Part shown: positions 1 through 7,424 of the stretch, piece after piece
How positions within the stretch are numbered: position 1 is the first letter of the stretch
Layout: the number at the start of each line of letters is the position of its first letter
Source of the DNA: SIG636 sp045604285
GTDB taxonomy: Bacteria; Bacillota; Clostridia; Oscillospirales; CAG-382
Assembly (NCBI GenBank): GCA_045604285.1
Contig: JAZUNS010000146.1
Span: 1 to 14,842, forward strand
Length of the DNA stretch: 14,842 nucleotides
Direction of reading: 5' to 3'
The notes under the pieces: generated by a model
What the model saw: the letters and a program-made list of their open reading frames with translations, nothing else
Told to the model about the DNA's origin: nothing
Databases searched by the model: none
Translations under genes and position numbers: made by a program

Positions 1-350
1 TTTTTATCTGTCATAGCAAGTGTTTTACACAATAAAACCCCATAAATAAGAAAAATAATAAATTTATTAACGGAGGCGTGTATTTAACAAAATCTTCAAA
101 CAAAACCATATATTTAAATTTTTAATTACAAAACTATTAAAAAATAATGCACCTGCCAGTGTAACCAATACTTTATTTTAAATAATCGGTAGACATAATG
201 CTAAATAATATTTTTTGGTAAAACATGGCAAAAAATGCTGTTGATTTATCGAACATTTGGTGGTATGCTTGTAGCGTAGAAGCACAATATGTTGCGTGTT
301 TCGACAAAATTATTGTATTTATCGTGATAGAATTTAAATGAGGTGTTACA
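1..350. other. AT-rich intergenic stretch, no gene seen
   Basis: This stretch is strongly AT-rich and holds no reading frame with a credible ribosome binding site. A GGAGG-like string near 73-77 is followed too closely by GTG, and that frame closes after about 15 codons. No RNA gene, terminator hairpin or repeat could be recognised. Its right part must contain the promoter and leader of the gene starting at 351. Confidence 0.6.
241..269 (+). promoter_or_regulatory. candidate promoter for the 351-695 gene
   Basis: TTGATT (241-246) lies 17 bp before TATGCT (264-269). The -10 box is preceded by TGG, giving an extended -10 arrangement. This would give a leader of roughly 75 nt before the ATG at 351. 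The -10 box matches consensus at only four of six positions, so the call is tentative. Confidence 0.35.
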
Positions 351-695
351 ATGAAAAAAATACGAACATTCAAAAAGTTTACTTTAGTCTACTCGCTTGA
401 AAAAACTGCTCAAGGGTTTTATGTAACAATAAGCAAGGATGACCGCAACGGTAGTGAAGTAAGCTCTTATACCGTTAACGGCGATGAAAAAGAGTTAAAG
501 GCTTTGCTCTGCCGTATGTGGGGATGCAGTGTGACGCCTATGAGTTTGCGATACATACTGCAGGACGAAGGGTTTTTGCCACTGCCTATGGAAGAAGATA
601 CCATAAAACGTATACCTGCGGTAATAACAAAAAGGCAGCCTATCAAGAATGTTGCCGATAAGGAGCTTGCCACAATCCTTACCGGTAAGGCATAG
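351..695 (+). CDS. small protein of unknown function (possibly DUF6514-like)
   Basis: The product is 114 aa. The start is supported by GAGGTG at 340-345, five bases before the ATG. I do not firmly recognise the protein. Its layout is a beta-rich first half (residues about 8-45: FTLVYSLEKT, GFYVTISKDD), a short helix, and then the phrase TPMSLRYILQDEGFLPLP. This resembles small Clostridia proteins of the DUF6514 type, which end in a similar 'SP..L.d.leDfl' segment; that link is from memory and weak. There is no signal peptide, membrane segment or metal motif, so it is probably cytosolic. A perfect 14-bp palindrome (CCTTACCGGTAAGG, 677-690) covers its last sense codons but lacks a T tract. The next gene is 77 bp downstream on the same strand. 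Confidence 0.7.
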   Translation: MKKIRTFKKFTLVYSLEKTAQGFYVTISKDDRNGSEVSSYTVNGDEKELKALLCRMWGCSVTPMSLRYILQDEGFLPLPMEEDTIKRIPAVITKRQPIKNVADKELATILTGKA

Positions 696-772
696 CTGTA
701 CTTTTGTTAAGCTTGAGTTAATATATCAGGTGTACATTTAATATAAAATCATATTAGAGGTGCAACCGGACA

Positions 773-1201
773 ATGAAAAATAACTATAGCGGATATAAGC
801 CGAGCTTTAAAGAAAGACTTGTCTCATTCCTTAGCGGAAGGAATGGCATAGATGCCATTTGTTATCTTTTGCTTGGTTTGTATGCTGTGATATCGTTGGT
901 CAACTGTTTTATAAACTCTTTATCCCTGTGGCTTTTTGGCATCGCTTTAATTTTGTATATGTGGTTTAGAGTTTTCTCGCGAAACATATATAAACGCAGA
1001 ATGGAAAATGAAAAATTTATGGCTTTTTGGCGTAAACTTGCTCGCTGGTTTAAGCAGAAGCGTAGAGCTTTTAAGGAACGCAAAGACTATGCTTTTAGAA
1101 AATGTCCGTCATGTAAGTCAGTATTAAGATTACCCAGAGTAAAAGGTAAACATTGTACAAAATGCCCCCGTTGTCATACAGCTTTTGAAGTTGAAATATA
1201 A
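773..1201 (+). CDS. membrane protein with C-terminal zinc ribbon
   Basis: The product is 142 aa, starting at an ATG preceded by GAGGTG (757-762). Three parts are visible. First is a short basic N-terminus. Second are two hydrophobic segments (about residues 25-46 and 49-68) joined by a very short turn, which predicts a hairpin in the membrane with both ends in the cytoplasm. Third is a highly basic, probably helical stretch (about 70-108) leading to CPSC (Cys111, Cys114), Cys128 and CPRC (Cys131, Cys134), a zinc-ribbon/rubredoxin-knuckle pattern. The role is unknown. The basic linker and ribbon would suit contact with nucleic acid, lipid headgroups or a protein partner at the membrane, but this is inference. 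It ends just before a terminator and faces the minus-strand operon. Confidence 0.75.
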   Translation: MKNNYSGYKPSFKERLVSFLSGRNGIDAICYLLLGLYAVISLVNCFINSLSLWLFGIALILYMWFRVFSRNIYKRRMENEKFMAFWRKLARWFKQKRRAFKERKDYAFRKCPSCKSVLRLPRVKGKHCTKCPRCHTAFEVEI

Positions 1202-1204
1202 ATT

Positions 1205-1241
1205 AAGCCTTTGATGACTTAGTCACCAAAGGCTTTTCTCT
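1205..1241 (+). terminator. Rho-independent terminator between convergent genes
   Basis: AAGCCTTTG-A-TGAC pairs with GTCA-C-CAAAGGCTT around a tiny loop, giving about 14 bp with one A-C mismatch, followed by TTTTCTCTT on the plus strand. It lies between the zinc-ribbon gene and the convergent operon end at 1259. It may serve both directions, although its minus-strand T run is weak. Confidence 0.8.
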
Positions 1242-1258
1242 TACATGGAGGTGTTAAA

Positions 1259-2509
1259 TTAATCAATGGTTTTGGCGCGCTCGCATTCTTCGGCTGCAAG
1301 CATTACGCCGTATTTACCGCTTTCGTAGGTCAAGCCGCCTTGCATAAAAACAGTATAAGGCGGACGTATAGGTGCATCTGCTGAAAGCTCTAAGGAGGAG
1401 CCTTGTGTAAAAGCACCTGCTGCCATTATAACCTGACTGTTGTAACCGGGCATATCCCAAGGCTCCGGTGTTACGAAAGAATCGACAGGGGAACCTTTTT
1501 GTAAGCCTCTGCAAAAAGCACATACCGCTTCTGCGTTTCCCATAGAAACCGTTTGAATTATATCCATTCTTTTTTCTCCCGGTTTTGGACTTACTTCATA
1601 TCCTAAAGCGTCAAACAGCTTTGCGGCAAAAGCAGCTGTTTTTTTAGCTTGACATACGGTATGCGGTGCAAAGAACAAACCCTTGATAATGTTCTTGGTT
1701 TGTCCTAAGGATGCCCCGCACTCAAGCCCAATGCCCGGCACGGTAAGTCGTGCTGCTGCAAGGTCAACTGCTTTTTTTGTACCAACAATATAAGCGCCGG
1801 ATTCTGCAATGCCACCACCCGGATTTTTTATCAACGAACCAATTACCAGGTCGCCCTTAGGTTCTTTTTCTTCGCAAAACTCTCCGTAGCAATTATCAAT
1901 AACTACAAACACTTCCGGGGAAATGGATTTAACCTTATCATATAGCGCTGTAATGTCAGCAGCTGAAAGTGAAGCTCTGTTAAGATATCCCTTAGATCGT
2001 TGTACGTATACGACTTTTATTGTTTTGTCTGATTGCAACGTAGATATAATTTTATCGTAATTGAAAACGCTGCCGTCTATAAGATCTATTTGGCGGTATT
2101 TTACGCCAAATTCAGCAAGGCATCCGTCTTCTTTTGTGTCACCGATTCCGATAACTCCGTCCAAAGTATCATAAGGCTTGCCGGCAACTGAAAGCATGGT
2201 ATCACCGGGTCTAAGTAAGGCAAAAAGCCCAATCCCCAAGGCGTGGGTGCCGGAAACTATGCTGTGCCTTACAAAACCGCTTTCCTGACCAAAAAGTATT
2301 GCATAGGCTGAATCTGCAAATTCGCGCCCGTCGTCGTTATAACCATATCCCGTGGTTGGGTTAAAATGTCTCTCAGCAAGATGCAATTCTCTAAAAGCTT
2401 TAAGTACACGCTCCGTATTAATTTGGGCGATCTTTTCGTATTCTGCAAATTCAGCGGAAAGATCTTTTTCGCACTGCTCTGCCAACTGCCTTATTTTTTC
2501 AGAAATCAT
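1259..2509 (-). CDS. methionine gamma-lyase-like PLP enzyme (aluminium resistance family, YnbB-type)
   Basis: The product is 416 aa, typical for this Firmicute family (often labelled 'aluminium resistance protein' or 'methionine gamma-lyase family protein'), a fold-type I PLP enzyme. Visible marks are GTHALGIGLFALLRPGD (about residues 87-103, cofactor-phosphate region), VVIDNCYGEF with the Asp expected under the PLP ring nitrogen, and SLIKNPGGGIA, in which Lys228 is the likely Schiff-base lysine. The second half has GIGLECGASLG and the C-terminal PYTVFMQGGLTYESGKYG. The true substrate is unsettled; C-S lyase activity on sulfur amino acids is assumed from relatives. It is the last gene of the murD/M42 operon. 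Its ATG lies one base after the previous stop, with AAGGAA (2519-2524 on this strand) as ribosome binding site. Together with three peptidases this suggests peptide and amino-acid turnover. Confidence 0.88.
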   Translation of the reverse strand: MISEKIRQLAEQCEKDLSAEFAEYEKIAQINTERVLKAFRELHLAERHFNPTTGYGYNDDGREFADSAYAILFGQESGFVRHSIVSGTHALGIGLFALLRPGDTMLSVAGKPYDTLDGVIGIGDTKEDGCLAEFGVKYRQIDLIDGSVFNYDKIISTLQSDKTIKVVYVQRSKGYLNRASLSAADITALYDKVKSISPEVFVVIDNCYGEFCEEKEPKGDLVIGSLIKNPGGGIAESGAYIVGTKKAVDLAAARLTVPGIGLECGASLGQTKNIIKGLFFAPHTVCQAKKTAAFAAKLFDALGYEVSPKPGEKRMDIIQTVSMGNAEAVCAFCRGLQKGSPVDSFVTPEPWDMPGYNSQVIMAAGAFTQGSSLELSADAPIRPPYTVFMQGGLTYESGKYGVMLAAEECERAKTID

Positions 2510-2510
2510 T

Positions 2511-3503
2511 TTATTCTATTCCTTCCGTTACCAAAGCGGTTAAAAGTTTTTCTGCGGCTTCAACGTCCTTTAAATCTACGGTTTCAACAGGGGAGTGGAT
2601 GTAGCGGGTGGGGATGGATATACAGCCTGCGTGGCTTCCTCCACCTGCCAACTGCATAGAATGAGTATCTGTTCCGCCGGCTTCAAGTACCTCAAGCTGA
2701 TAAGGAATATTATTGCGTTTTGCACTGCTTATCATGGCATCAACCATCAATTGAGAGCATATTACAGAAGAGTCCTTAAGCTTTATTGCTGCGCCTTTGC
2801 CAAGCTTAATTTCCATAGCTTTGGCACCAACGCTGTCGCCGGTAGCAGTAACGTCTATTGCAATTGCATAGTTGGGCATAATTCCAAAGGATGCGGGTAT
2901 TGCACCTCTGCATCCAACTTCTTCCTGAACAGTGAACACATAATAGGTATCATAAGCCGGTGTATCAGCTTTTATACATGAAGTAGCTGCGATTGCGCAA
3001 CCAAGTCTGTCGTCAAGTGCTTTTGCACTTATTCGTTTGTTCAATAATCTCGTTATTGAAGCTTCGGGAGCGCACAAGTCACCAACTGAAACCTTTTTTT
3101 GTGCTTCTTTCTTTGTGGTAGCGCCGATGTCAATAACCAGATCTTTTACTTTAAGATCGCCTTTTGCTGATGCATCGGCAACTATTATGCCTTTAGTACC
3201 GTTTTCAAAACGAACTTTATGATATGCGTCATAGACTGCGTTTATCCCGCCAACATTTGATACCTTTATAAAACCATTATCGTCTATAGATGTAACAATA
3301 AAACCTATTTCATCCATGTGTGCAGCAATCATAAGCTTTTTGTCGCTGCTTTTACCCTTCTTAAAAGCGATAAGGTTACCCATTGCATCCATACGAACTT
3401 CGTTGCAATAGTTTTTTATGTCAGCCTCGATAATGTCAGCTAAATAATTTTCTCTGCCGGACACAGAAAAAGCAGAAGTATATCTTTTAATTATATCGTA
3501 CAT
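2511..3503 (-). CDS. M42 family metallo-aminopeptidase (copy A)
   Basis: The product is 330 aa, starting MYDIIKRYTS at 3503. This start is chosen because GGAGG (3512-3516) sits eight bases upstream; an in-frame ATG at 3551 would overlap the preceding gene and lacks such a site. M42 enzymes are dinuclear-metal, cytosolic aminopeptidases (glutamyl aminopeptidase/TET type) that form large cages and trim short peptides. All active-site elements are present: AAHMDEIGF (His62, Asp64), KALDDRLGC (Asp164/Asp165), VQEEVGCRG (Glu194 as general base, Glu195 as metal ligand), AIDVTATGD (Asp217) and RYIHSPVE (His303). Spacing fits the known TET proteins. It is the third peptidase in a row and the most canonical of the three. 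A family-level call is safe; exact substrate preference is not. Confidence 0.93.
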   Translation of the reverse strand: MYDIIKRYTSAFSVSGRENYLADIIEADIKNYCNEVRMDAMGNLIAFKKGKSSDKKLMIAAHMDEIGFIVTSIDDNGFIKVSNVGGINAVYDAYHKVRFENGTKGIIVADASAKGDLKVKDLVIDIGATTKKEAQKKVSVGDLCAPEASITRLLNKRISAKALDDRLGCAIAATSCIKADTPAYDTYYVFTVQEEVGCRGAIPASFGIMPNYAIAIDVTATGDSVGAKAMEIKLGKGAAIKLKDSSVICSQLMVDAMISSAKRNNIPYQLEVLEAGGTDTHSMQLAGGGSHAGCISIPTRYIHSPVETVDLKDVEAAEKLLTALVTEGIE

Positions 3504-3516
3504 TGTTGTTTCCTCC

Positions 3517-4530
3517 TTAAACGTTATCGGCAATAGCTTTTGCCAGCGCATACACGGCCTCTAAGTCCGATTCTTTGGCAACGCTGCTTGCGGAATGTAT
3601 ATATCTAACCGGTGCTGAAATTGCCAGTACCTTGCTGCCATAGGCTGCGGTTTGGAAAGAGCGAGAGTCGTTGCCGCCGGAAACGGTAGTTTTAATTTGG
3701 TGCTTTATATCATTGTTCTTAGCGATTTTTATAGCATATTCGCAGAAATCTCTGTCGTAAATAGTGCCGCCGTCCATAAAGGAAATAACGGCTCCCTCTC
3801 CAACGCAGGAAGCTCTCCGTGCTTCGGAAACACCGGGTAAATCTCCTGCTGTGGTAGATTCAATAATTACAGCCTTTTCCGCTTGCAGCATATGTGCAAC
3901 GGTAAGCGCACCTCTGCAACCGGTTTCTTCGCAGACGGTGAACACAAAAACTGTATCGTTTTCTATGTCTTCTTTAATCATTTTGCAAAGAACGGCACAT
4001 CCAAATCTGTCATCTAATGCTTTTGATTTGATATATCCGTCACCGAACTCTTCAAAATTGGGTAGGAAAGTTGCACAGTCCCCTACGGAAACGTATTGCT
4101 CGGCTTCTTCTTTTGTTGTGCAGCCGATATCAACATACATTTCGGAAATTGGAATGCACATTCCTCTCTCTTCAGGCTTTTGCATGTGAACAGCTTTTGA
4201 TGCAACCACACCTAAAACCTTGTTATCACCGATAATCATTCTTCTGCCGCCGATTACGCTGTTATCTATTCCACCGATCGTATCGAAATATAAATAACCG
4301 TCATCAGAGATGTATTGAATCATAAATCCTACTTCGTCCATATGGGCGGCAAATACAATTGGTTTTTCGACTGCTTTACGGCCCTTTTTGTAGGCAATTA
4401 GGTTTCCGACCTTGTCGGTTTCAATCTTTTCGCAATATGGTGTGATTTCTTCGATAATTGCCGCACGCACTTCGTCTTCAAGGGAAGAAGGGCCAAACAG
4501 ATTACATAGCTTTTTTGTTAATTCTTTCAT
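3517..4530 (-). CDS. M42 family metallo-aminopeptidase (copy B, Glu for Asp at one metal ligand)
   Basis: The product is 337 aa, starting MKELTKKLCN at 4530, with AGGAGG (4542-4547) eleven bases upstream. A longer start at 4599 would run into the upstream gene. The M42 active site is largely intact: AAHMDEVGF (His63, Asp65), KALDDRFGC (Asp173/Asp174), CEETGCRGA (Glu201/Glu202) and RYIHSASS (His312). The segment that reads AIDVT in the neighbouring copies reads VIIESTTAGD here, so Glu224 takes the place of the usual Asp metal ligand. Related Clostridia proteins carry the same change as far as I recall, so the enzyme is probably active. The stop codon abuts the ribosome binding site of copy A, so translation of the two is likely linked. 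The substrate is unknown. Confidence 0.9.
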   Translation of the reverse strand: MKELTKKLCNLFGPSSLEDEVRAAIIEEITPYCEKIETDKVGNLIAYKKGRKAVEKPIVFAAHMDEVGFMIQYISDDGYLYFDTIGGIDNSVIGGRRMIIGDNKVLGVVASKAVHMQKPEERGMCIPISEMYVDIGCTTKEEAEQYVSVGDCATFLPNFEEFGDGYIKSKALDDRFGCAVLCKMIKEDIENDTVFVFTVCEETGCRGALTVAHMLQAEKAVIIESTTAGDLPGVSEARRASCVGEGAVISFMDGGTIYDRDFCEYAIKIAKNNDIKHQIKTTVSGGNDSRSFQTAAYGSKVLAISAPVRYIHSASSVAKESDLEAVYALAKAIADNV

Positions 4531-4546
4531 TAGTTGTCTGTCCTCC

Positions 4547-5566
4547 TTACATCGATTTTGCCAAGGCGGCAAGTGCTTTTGCAACGTTTTCAACGTCACT
4601 TAATGTTGCGGTTTCTGCCTGTGTGTGCATGTTTTTCAATGGTACGGATATCAAAGCTGTGGGAACACCGTTTCGTGTGATTTGCAAAACGTGTGCATTG
4701 GTGCCGGTTCTGCCGGGCTCACCAACAACCTGATAAGGTATATTGTTTGCATTTAATACTTCTACAAACCTTTTGGTAAACGGGCGACATGTAGTACCTG
4801 AAAAAGAAACGACACCGCCGTTGCCCAATCTGTTACCCTTTTTTCTTACGGGAGCTTCGGGTACGTAGGAGTTTGTAACGTCGATGGCTACGGCGTAATC
4901 GGGATCAAGCATATATCCTGCGGTAGTAGCCCCGACATAACCGATTTCTTCACCGCCGCTGAATTGAGCTATTATATCAACGTTAAGCTCTTCGTCCTTA
5001 AGCATATCAAAGGCTTCAAGTATCGTACACATAGAAAGCTTGTCATCCATGCTTTTGCCAACAATATGTCCGTTTAAAAGCTTTTCTGTTGTGGTCTTAA
5101 AAGTAACAACCGTACCTAACGGAACGTTTTCCTCAAGATATTCTTTTGACATTCCGGTATCAATAAACATATCGGTAAGCAAAAGCTTTTTGCTGTCGCT
5201 GTCTTGGCGAAGATGTGGAGGAACGGATGCAAATACCCCCATTATTTTTTCCTTGCCGTGTATCCAAACTTCTGCTGCAGATAATACCTTAGTGTCTATT
5301 CCGCCTATGTTTGTTACTTTTAAAAAGCCGCCGTCGCATATTTTTTTGACCATACACCCGATTTCATCAAGGTGGGCATCAAAAAGTAATTTGGGTGCAT
5401 TGGCTTTGCCGCATCTTCTGATACCGATAAAGCTGCCTGTCGGTGTCGTTAGTATTTCGTCAAACATATAGCCGAACATTTCCTTAAGCTGTTCAAATGC
5501 TACGTGCTCTCTGCCGGAAACGGCACATATTTCCGTTACTGTTTTAATTCTTTCAAAAAGCTCCAT
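4547..5566 (-). CDS. M42 family metallo-aminopeptidase (copy C)
   Basis: The product is 339 aa, starting MELFERIKTV, with AGGAGG (5572-5577) just upstream. It has M42 signatures that diverge from the other two copies: FDAHLDEIG (His65, Asp67), KSMDDKLSM (Asp174/Asp175), SGGEEIGYVGA (Glu206/Glu207), AIDVTNSYVPEA (Asp229) and KNMHTQAET (His314). All metal and general-base positions are filled, but the sequences around them differ (KSMDDK instead of KALDDR, LKNMHTQ instead of TRYIHS). A different substrate preference or oligomer interface is therefore likely. It follows murD by 12 nt in the same operon. Family relatives include FrvX, YsdC, CelM and the TET peptidases; 'endoglucanase' labels sometimes seen for this family are historical. 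Confidence 0.9.
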   Translation of the reverse strand: MELFERIKTVTEICAVSGREHVAFEQLKEMFGYMFDEILTTPTGSFIGIRRCGKANAPKLLFDAHLDEIGCMVKKICDGGFLKVTNIGGIDTKVLSAAEVWIHGKEKIMGVFASVPPHLRQDSDSKKLLLTDMFIDTGMSKEYLEENVPLGTVVTFKTTTEKLLNGHIVGKSMDDKLSMCTILEAFDMLKDEELNVDIIAQFSGGEEIGYVGATTAGYMLDPDYAVAIDVTNSYVPEAPVRKKGNRLGNGGVVSFSGTTCRPFTKRFVEVLNANNIPYQVVGEPGRTGTNAHVLQITRNGVPTALISVPLKNMHTQAETATLSDVENVAKALAALAKSM

Positions 5567-5578
5567 GTAATCCTCCTT

Positions 5579-6919
5579 CTATAATTCTTTTACTATTTTT
5601 TTAAAAATATTTCCGCGTTCCATAAAGTTTTTATACAAATCAAAGCTTGCGGCAGCGGGTGAAAGTATAACCGTATCGCCGCTTACGGCGATTGAAGCAG
5701 CGTGATTAACGGCATCTTCCATATCGACAGCCATATATATTGGGCCGCTGTATCCGCATGCTTTTAGTATATCGGCGATTTTTACGCCGGTATTTCCTAT
5801 AAGAATTGCTGACTTGGTTTTCCTTTTGAACAGGTCGCCTAAGGGTTCCAACGGGATTTTTTTGTCATACCCGCCGGCAATAACAATAACTTTATCTTTG
5901 AAAGATTCCAATGCAGCAGCGGTTCTGCTGGGGCTTGAATCAATGGAAGAGTTGTAATACTTAACGCCGTTAAATTCTCTCACAAGCTCTATTCTGTGTT
6001 CAACGCCGCCAAATTCCTGGGCTGTTTTAACAATGCTATCTTTCGATACCAAGCCGTAAGTTGCTGCTATAGCAGCTGCATAGTTTTCTCTGTTGTGCAT
6101 GCCGGGCAACAGTATATCTGCATCGGATAAAATCAAGACGTCACCGTGATATATTCCTTCAGGTTCAACGTGAAAATCACCAATGGATTTTCCAAAAGTA
6201 GACCCTTGACCTAAATATGCGGATGCAAGCTTAGCAGTAATGTCATTGGATGCATTGAATACGCATCTGCCGTTTTCGTTTTGGTATTTATAAATGACGG
6301 TTTTTGCTTCGATATATTCTTCATAGCTGTTATGCCAATCCAAATGATTGGGAGAAACGTTTGTTATAACGGCTATATCGGGAGAAACGGACATTTTCAT
6401 AAGCTGAAAGCTTGAAAGCTCTATGACGGCAAAATCATCAGCACCTATATCGTTTAAACAGGCAAACAGGTTTTTACCAATGTTTCCGCCAAGATGCACT
6501 TTTTTTCCATCTGCTTCCAAAAACTTAGATATCAAGGTTGTTGTTGTGGTTTTTCCGTCACTTCCGGTAACGCCAATGGTTTTGCAGGGGCAAAGTTTTA
6601 AAAACTCCTGCATTTCTGTCGTAAGTATTGTGCCATTGCTTTTAGCTTGCAAAAGCTCCGGCAAAAATTGTTTGACACCCGGTGATAAAAAAAGCACGTC
6701 CTCGTAAATGTTTTTTAAGTAGTTTTCACCGTTAAAGGTTGTAATGCCTAAAGATTGGATTTCTTCTGCAAAGTCATCGGGTAATTTTTCTTTGACGTCT
6801 CTCAAAGTTACGCTTATACCTTCGTTAACAAAAATTCTGATAATAGGCATATTGCTAATACCTATACCAATAAACCCAACAGTCTTATTTTTTAAGGCAT
6901 CAAAATATGATCTTATCAA
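5579..6919 (-). CDS. murD: UDP-N-acetylmuramoyl-L-alanine--D-glutamate ligase MurD
   Basis: MurD adds D-glutamate to UDP-MurNAc-L-Ala in the cytosol, an ATP-dependent step of peptidoglycan precursor synthesis. The N-terminal domain has a Rossmann-type GFIGIGISN. The ATP loop GVTGSDGKTTTTT is at about residues 116-128. ELSSFQL, NVSPNHLDWH and HNRENYAAA follow, and the C-terminal domain carries HRIELV, SSPSRT, GGYDKKIPL and SPAAASFDLYKNFMERG. I choose the TTG at 6919 (446 aa, starting MIRSYFDAL) because GGAG (6928-6931) lies eight bases before it; an upstream in-frame TTG at 6937 has no ribosome binding site. It leads the operon with the three M42 peptidases and the PLP enzyme and is not inside a dcw cluster, so this may be an isolated or relocated copy. 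Confidence 0.95.
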   Translation of the reverse strand: MIRSYFDALKNKTVGFIGIGISNMPIIRIFVNEGISVTLRDVKEKLPDDFAEEIQSLGITTFNGENYLKNIYEDVLFLSPGVKQFLPELLQAKSNGTILTTEMQEFLKLCPCKTIGVTGSDGKTTTTTLISKFLEADGKKVHLGGNIGKNLFACLNDIGADDFAVIELSSFQLMKMSVSPDIAVITNVSPNHLDWHNSYEEYIEAKTVIYKYQNENGRCVFNASNDITAKLASAYLGQGSTFGKSIGDFHVEPEGIYHGDVLILSDADILLPGMHNRENYAAAIAATYGLVSKDSIVKTAQEFGGVEHRIELVREFNGVKYYNSSIDSSPSRTAAALESFKDKVIVIAGGYDKKIPLEPLGDLFKRKTKSAILIGNTGVKIADILKACGYSGPIYMAVDMEDAVNHAASIAVSGDTVILSPAAASFDLYKNFMERGNIFKKIVKEL

Positions 6920-6943
6920 TATTATCACTCCGTTCAATATCTA

Positions 6944-6971
6944 ATTATATACCAAATCAAAAAATAATCAA
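6944..6971 (-). promoter_or_regulatory. promoter of the murD-M42 operon
   Basis: On the minus strand TTGATT (6971-6966) is followed after 16 bp by TATAAT (6949-6944). Transcription would begin near 6937, giving a leader of about 18 nt before the TTG start at 6919. The -35 box lies only four bases from the -35 box of the divergent rnpB promoter. Confidence 0.75.
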
Positions 6972-6975
6972 CCAT

Positions 6976-7004
6976 TTGACAAAAATAAATTAGTATAGTA
7001 TAAT
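6976..7004 (+). promoter_or_regulatory. consensus sigma-A promoter of rnpB
   Basis: TTGACA (6976-6981), a 17-bp spacer and TATAAT (6999-7004) match the housekeeping consensus at all twelve positions. The predicted start, about seven bases downstream, coincides with 7011, the first base of the RNase P RNA terminal helix. A perfect promoter suits a stable RNA made at high level. Confidence 0.92.
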
Positions 7005-7010
7005 GTACAC

Positions 7011-7357
7011 GCAACCGCATCGGACAGTCGCGCGCGGCATACCGAAAGGGACCGTAGTGAGGAAAGTCCGGGCTTCGCAGGGCAGGATAACGGATAACAT
7101 CCGCCGAAGGCGACTTCAGGGCCAGTGCAACAGAAATAAACCGCCGCAATTTTTGCGGCAAGGATGGAAAGGCGAGGTAAGAGCTCACCGGTGCGGCGGA
7201 GACGTCGCAGCCATGTAAACCCTATCCGAAGCAACACCGCATAAAGGAGCGTTAATGCTTGCCCGGCAGCTCCTATAGGTGGCAAAGAAGCGTGCGGCAA
7301 CGTACGCTCAAGATAGATGACTGTCTAAAACAGAACCCGGCTTACAGATGCGGTTGC
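7011..7357 (+). ncRNA. rnpB: RNase P RNA, bacterial type A
   Basis: This is the catalytic RNA of RNase P, which cuts 5' leaders from pre-tRNAs and also from pre-tmRNA and other structured RNAs. The ends are set by a perfect 10-bp terminal helix: GCAACCGCAT (7011-7020) pairs with ATGCGGTTGC (7348-7357). The universal core is visible: GTGAGGAAAGTCCGGGC near 7055-7073, CAGGGCAG near 7079, GGATGGAAAGGCGAGGTAAG near 7161-7180, TGTAAACCC near 7215, and ACAGAACCCGGCTTAC near 7330-7345. The last matches type A rather than the type B form of Bacillus. The length of about 347 nt is normal. It starts at a consensus promoter and is followed directly by TTTTAT and then the prfB promoter. Any translated frames inside it are meaningless. 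Confidence 0.95.
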
Positions 7358-7366
7358 ATTTTATCA

Positions 7367-7395
7367 TTGACTGTACATAAATATCTGTGTATAAT
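7367..7395 (+). promoter_or_regulatory. promoter of prfB
   Basis: TTGACT (7367-7372), a 17-bp spacer and TATAAT (7390-7395) place the start near 7402. It begins only ten bases after the mature rnpB end, so rnpB and prfB each have their own strong promoter, although readthrough from rnpB remains possible. Confidence 0.85.
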
Positions 7396-7424
7396 ATTTG
7401 TAAATAAACGTTTAGGATGTTTTT

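Noticed and set aside
677..690. CCTTACCGGTAAGG palindrome as a terminator
   Set aside because: It lies within the end of the coding region, has no loop of normal size and no T tract; it may be chance.
3504..3551. N-terminal extension of M42 copy A
   Set aside because: The longer start would overlap the upstream gene and has no ribosome binding site, while the ATG at 3503 has GGAGG at good distance. The same reasoning removes the 4531-4599 extension of copy B.
6968..7300. Open frames on both strands over rnpB
   Set aside because: They overlap a clear RNase P RNA with a perfect terminal helix and lack translation signals.
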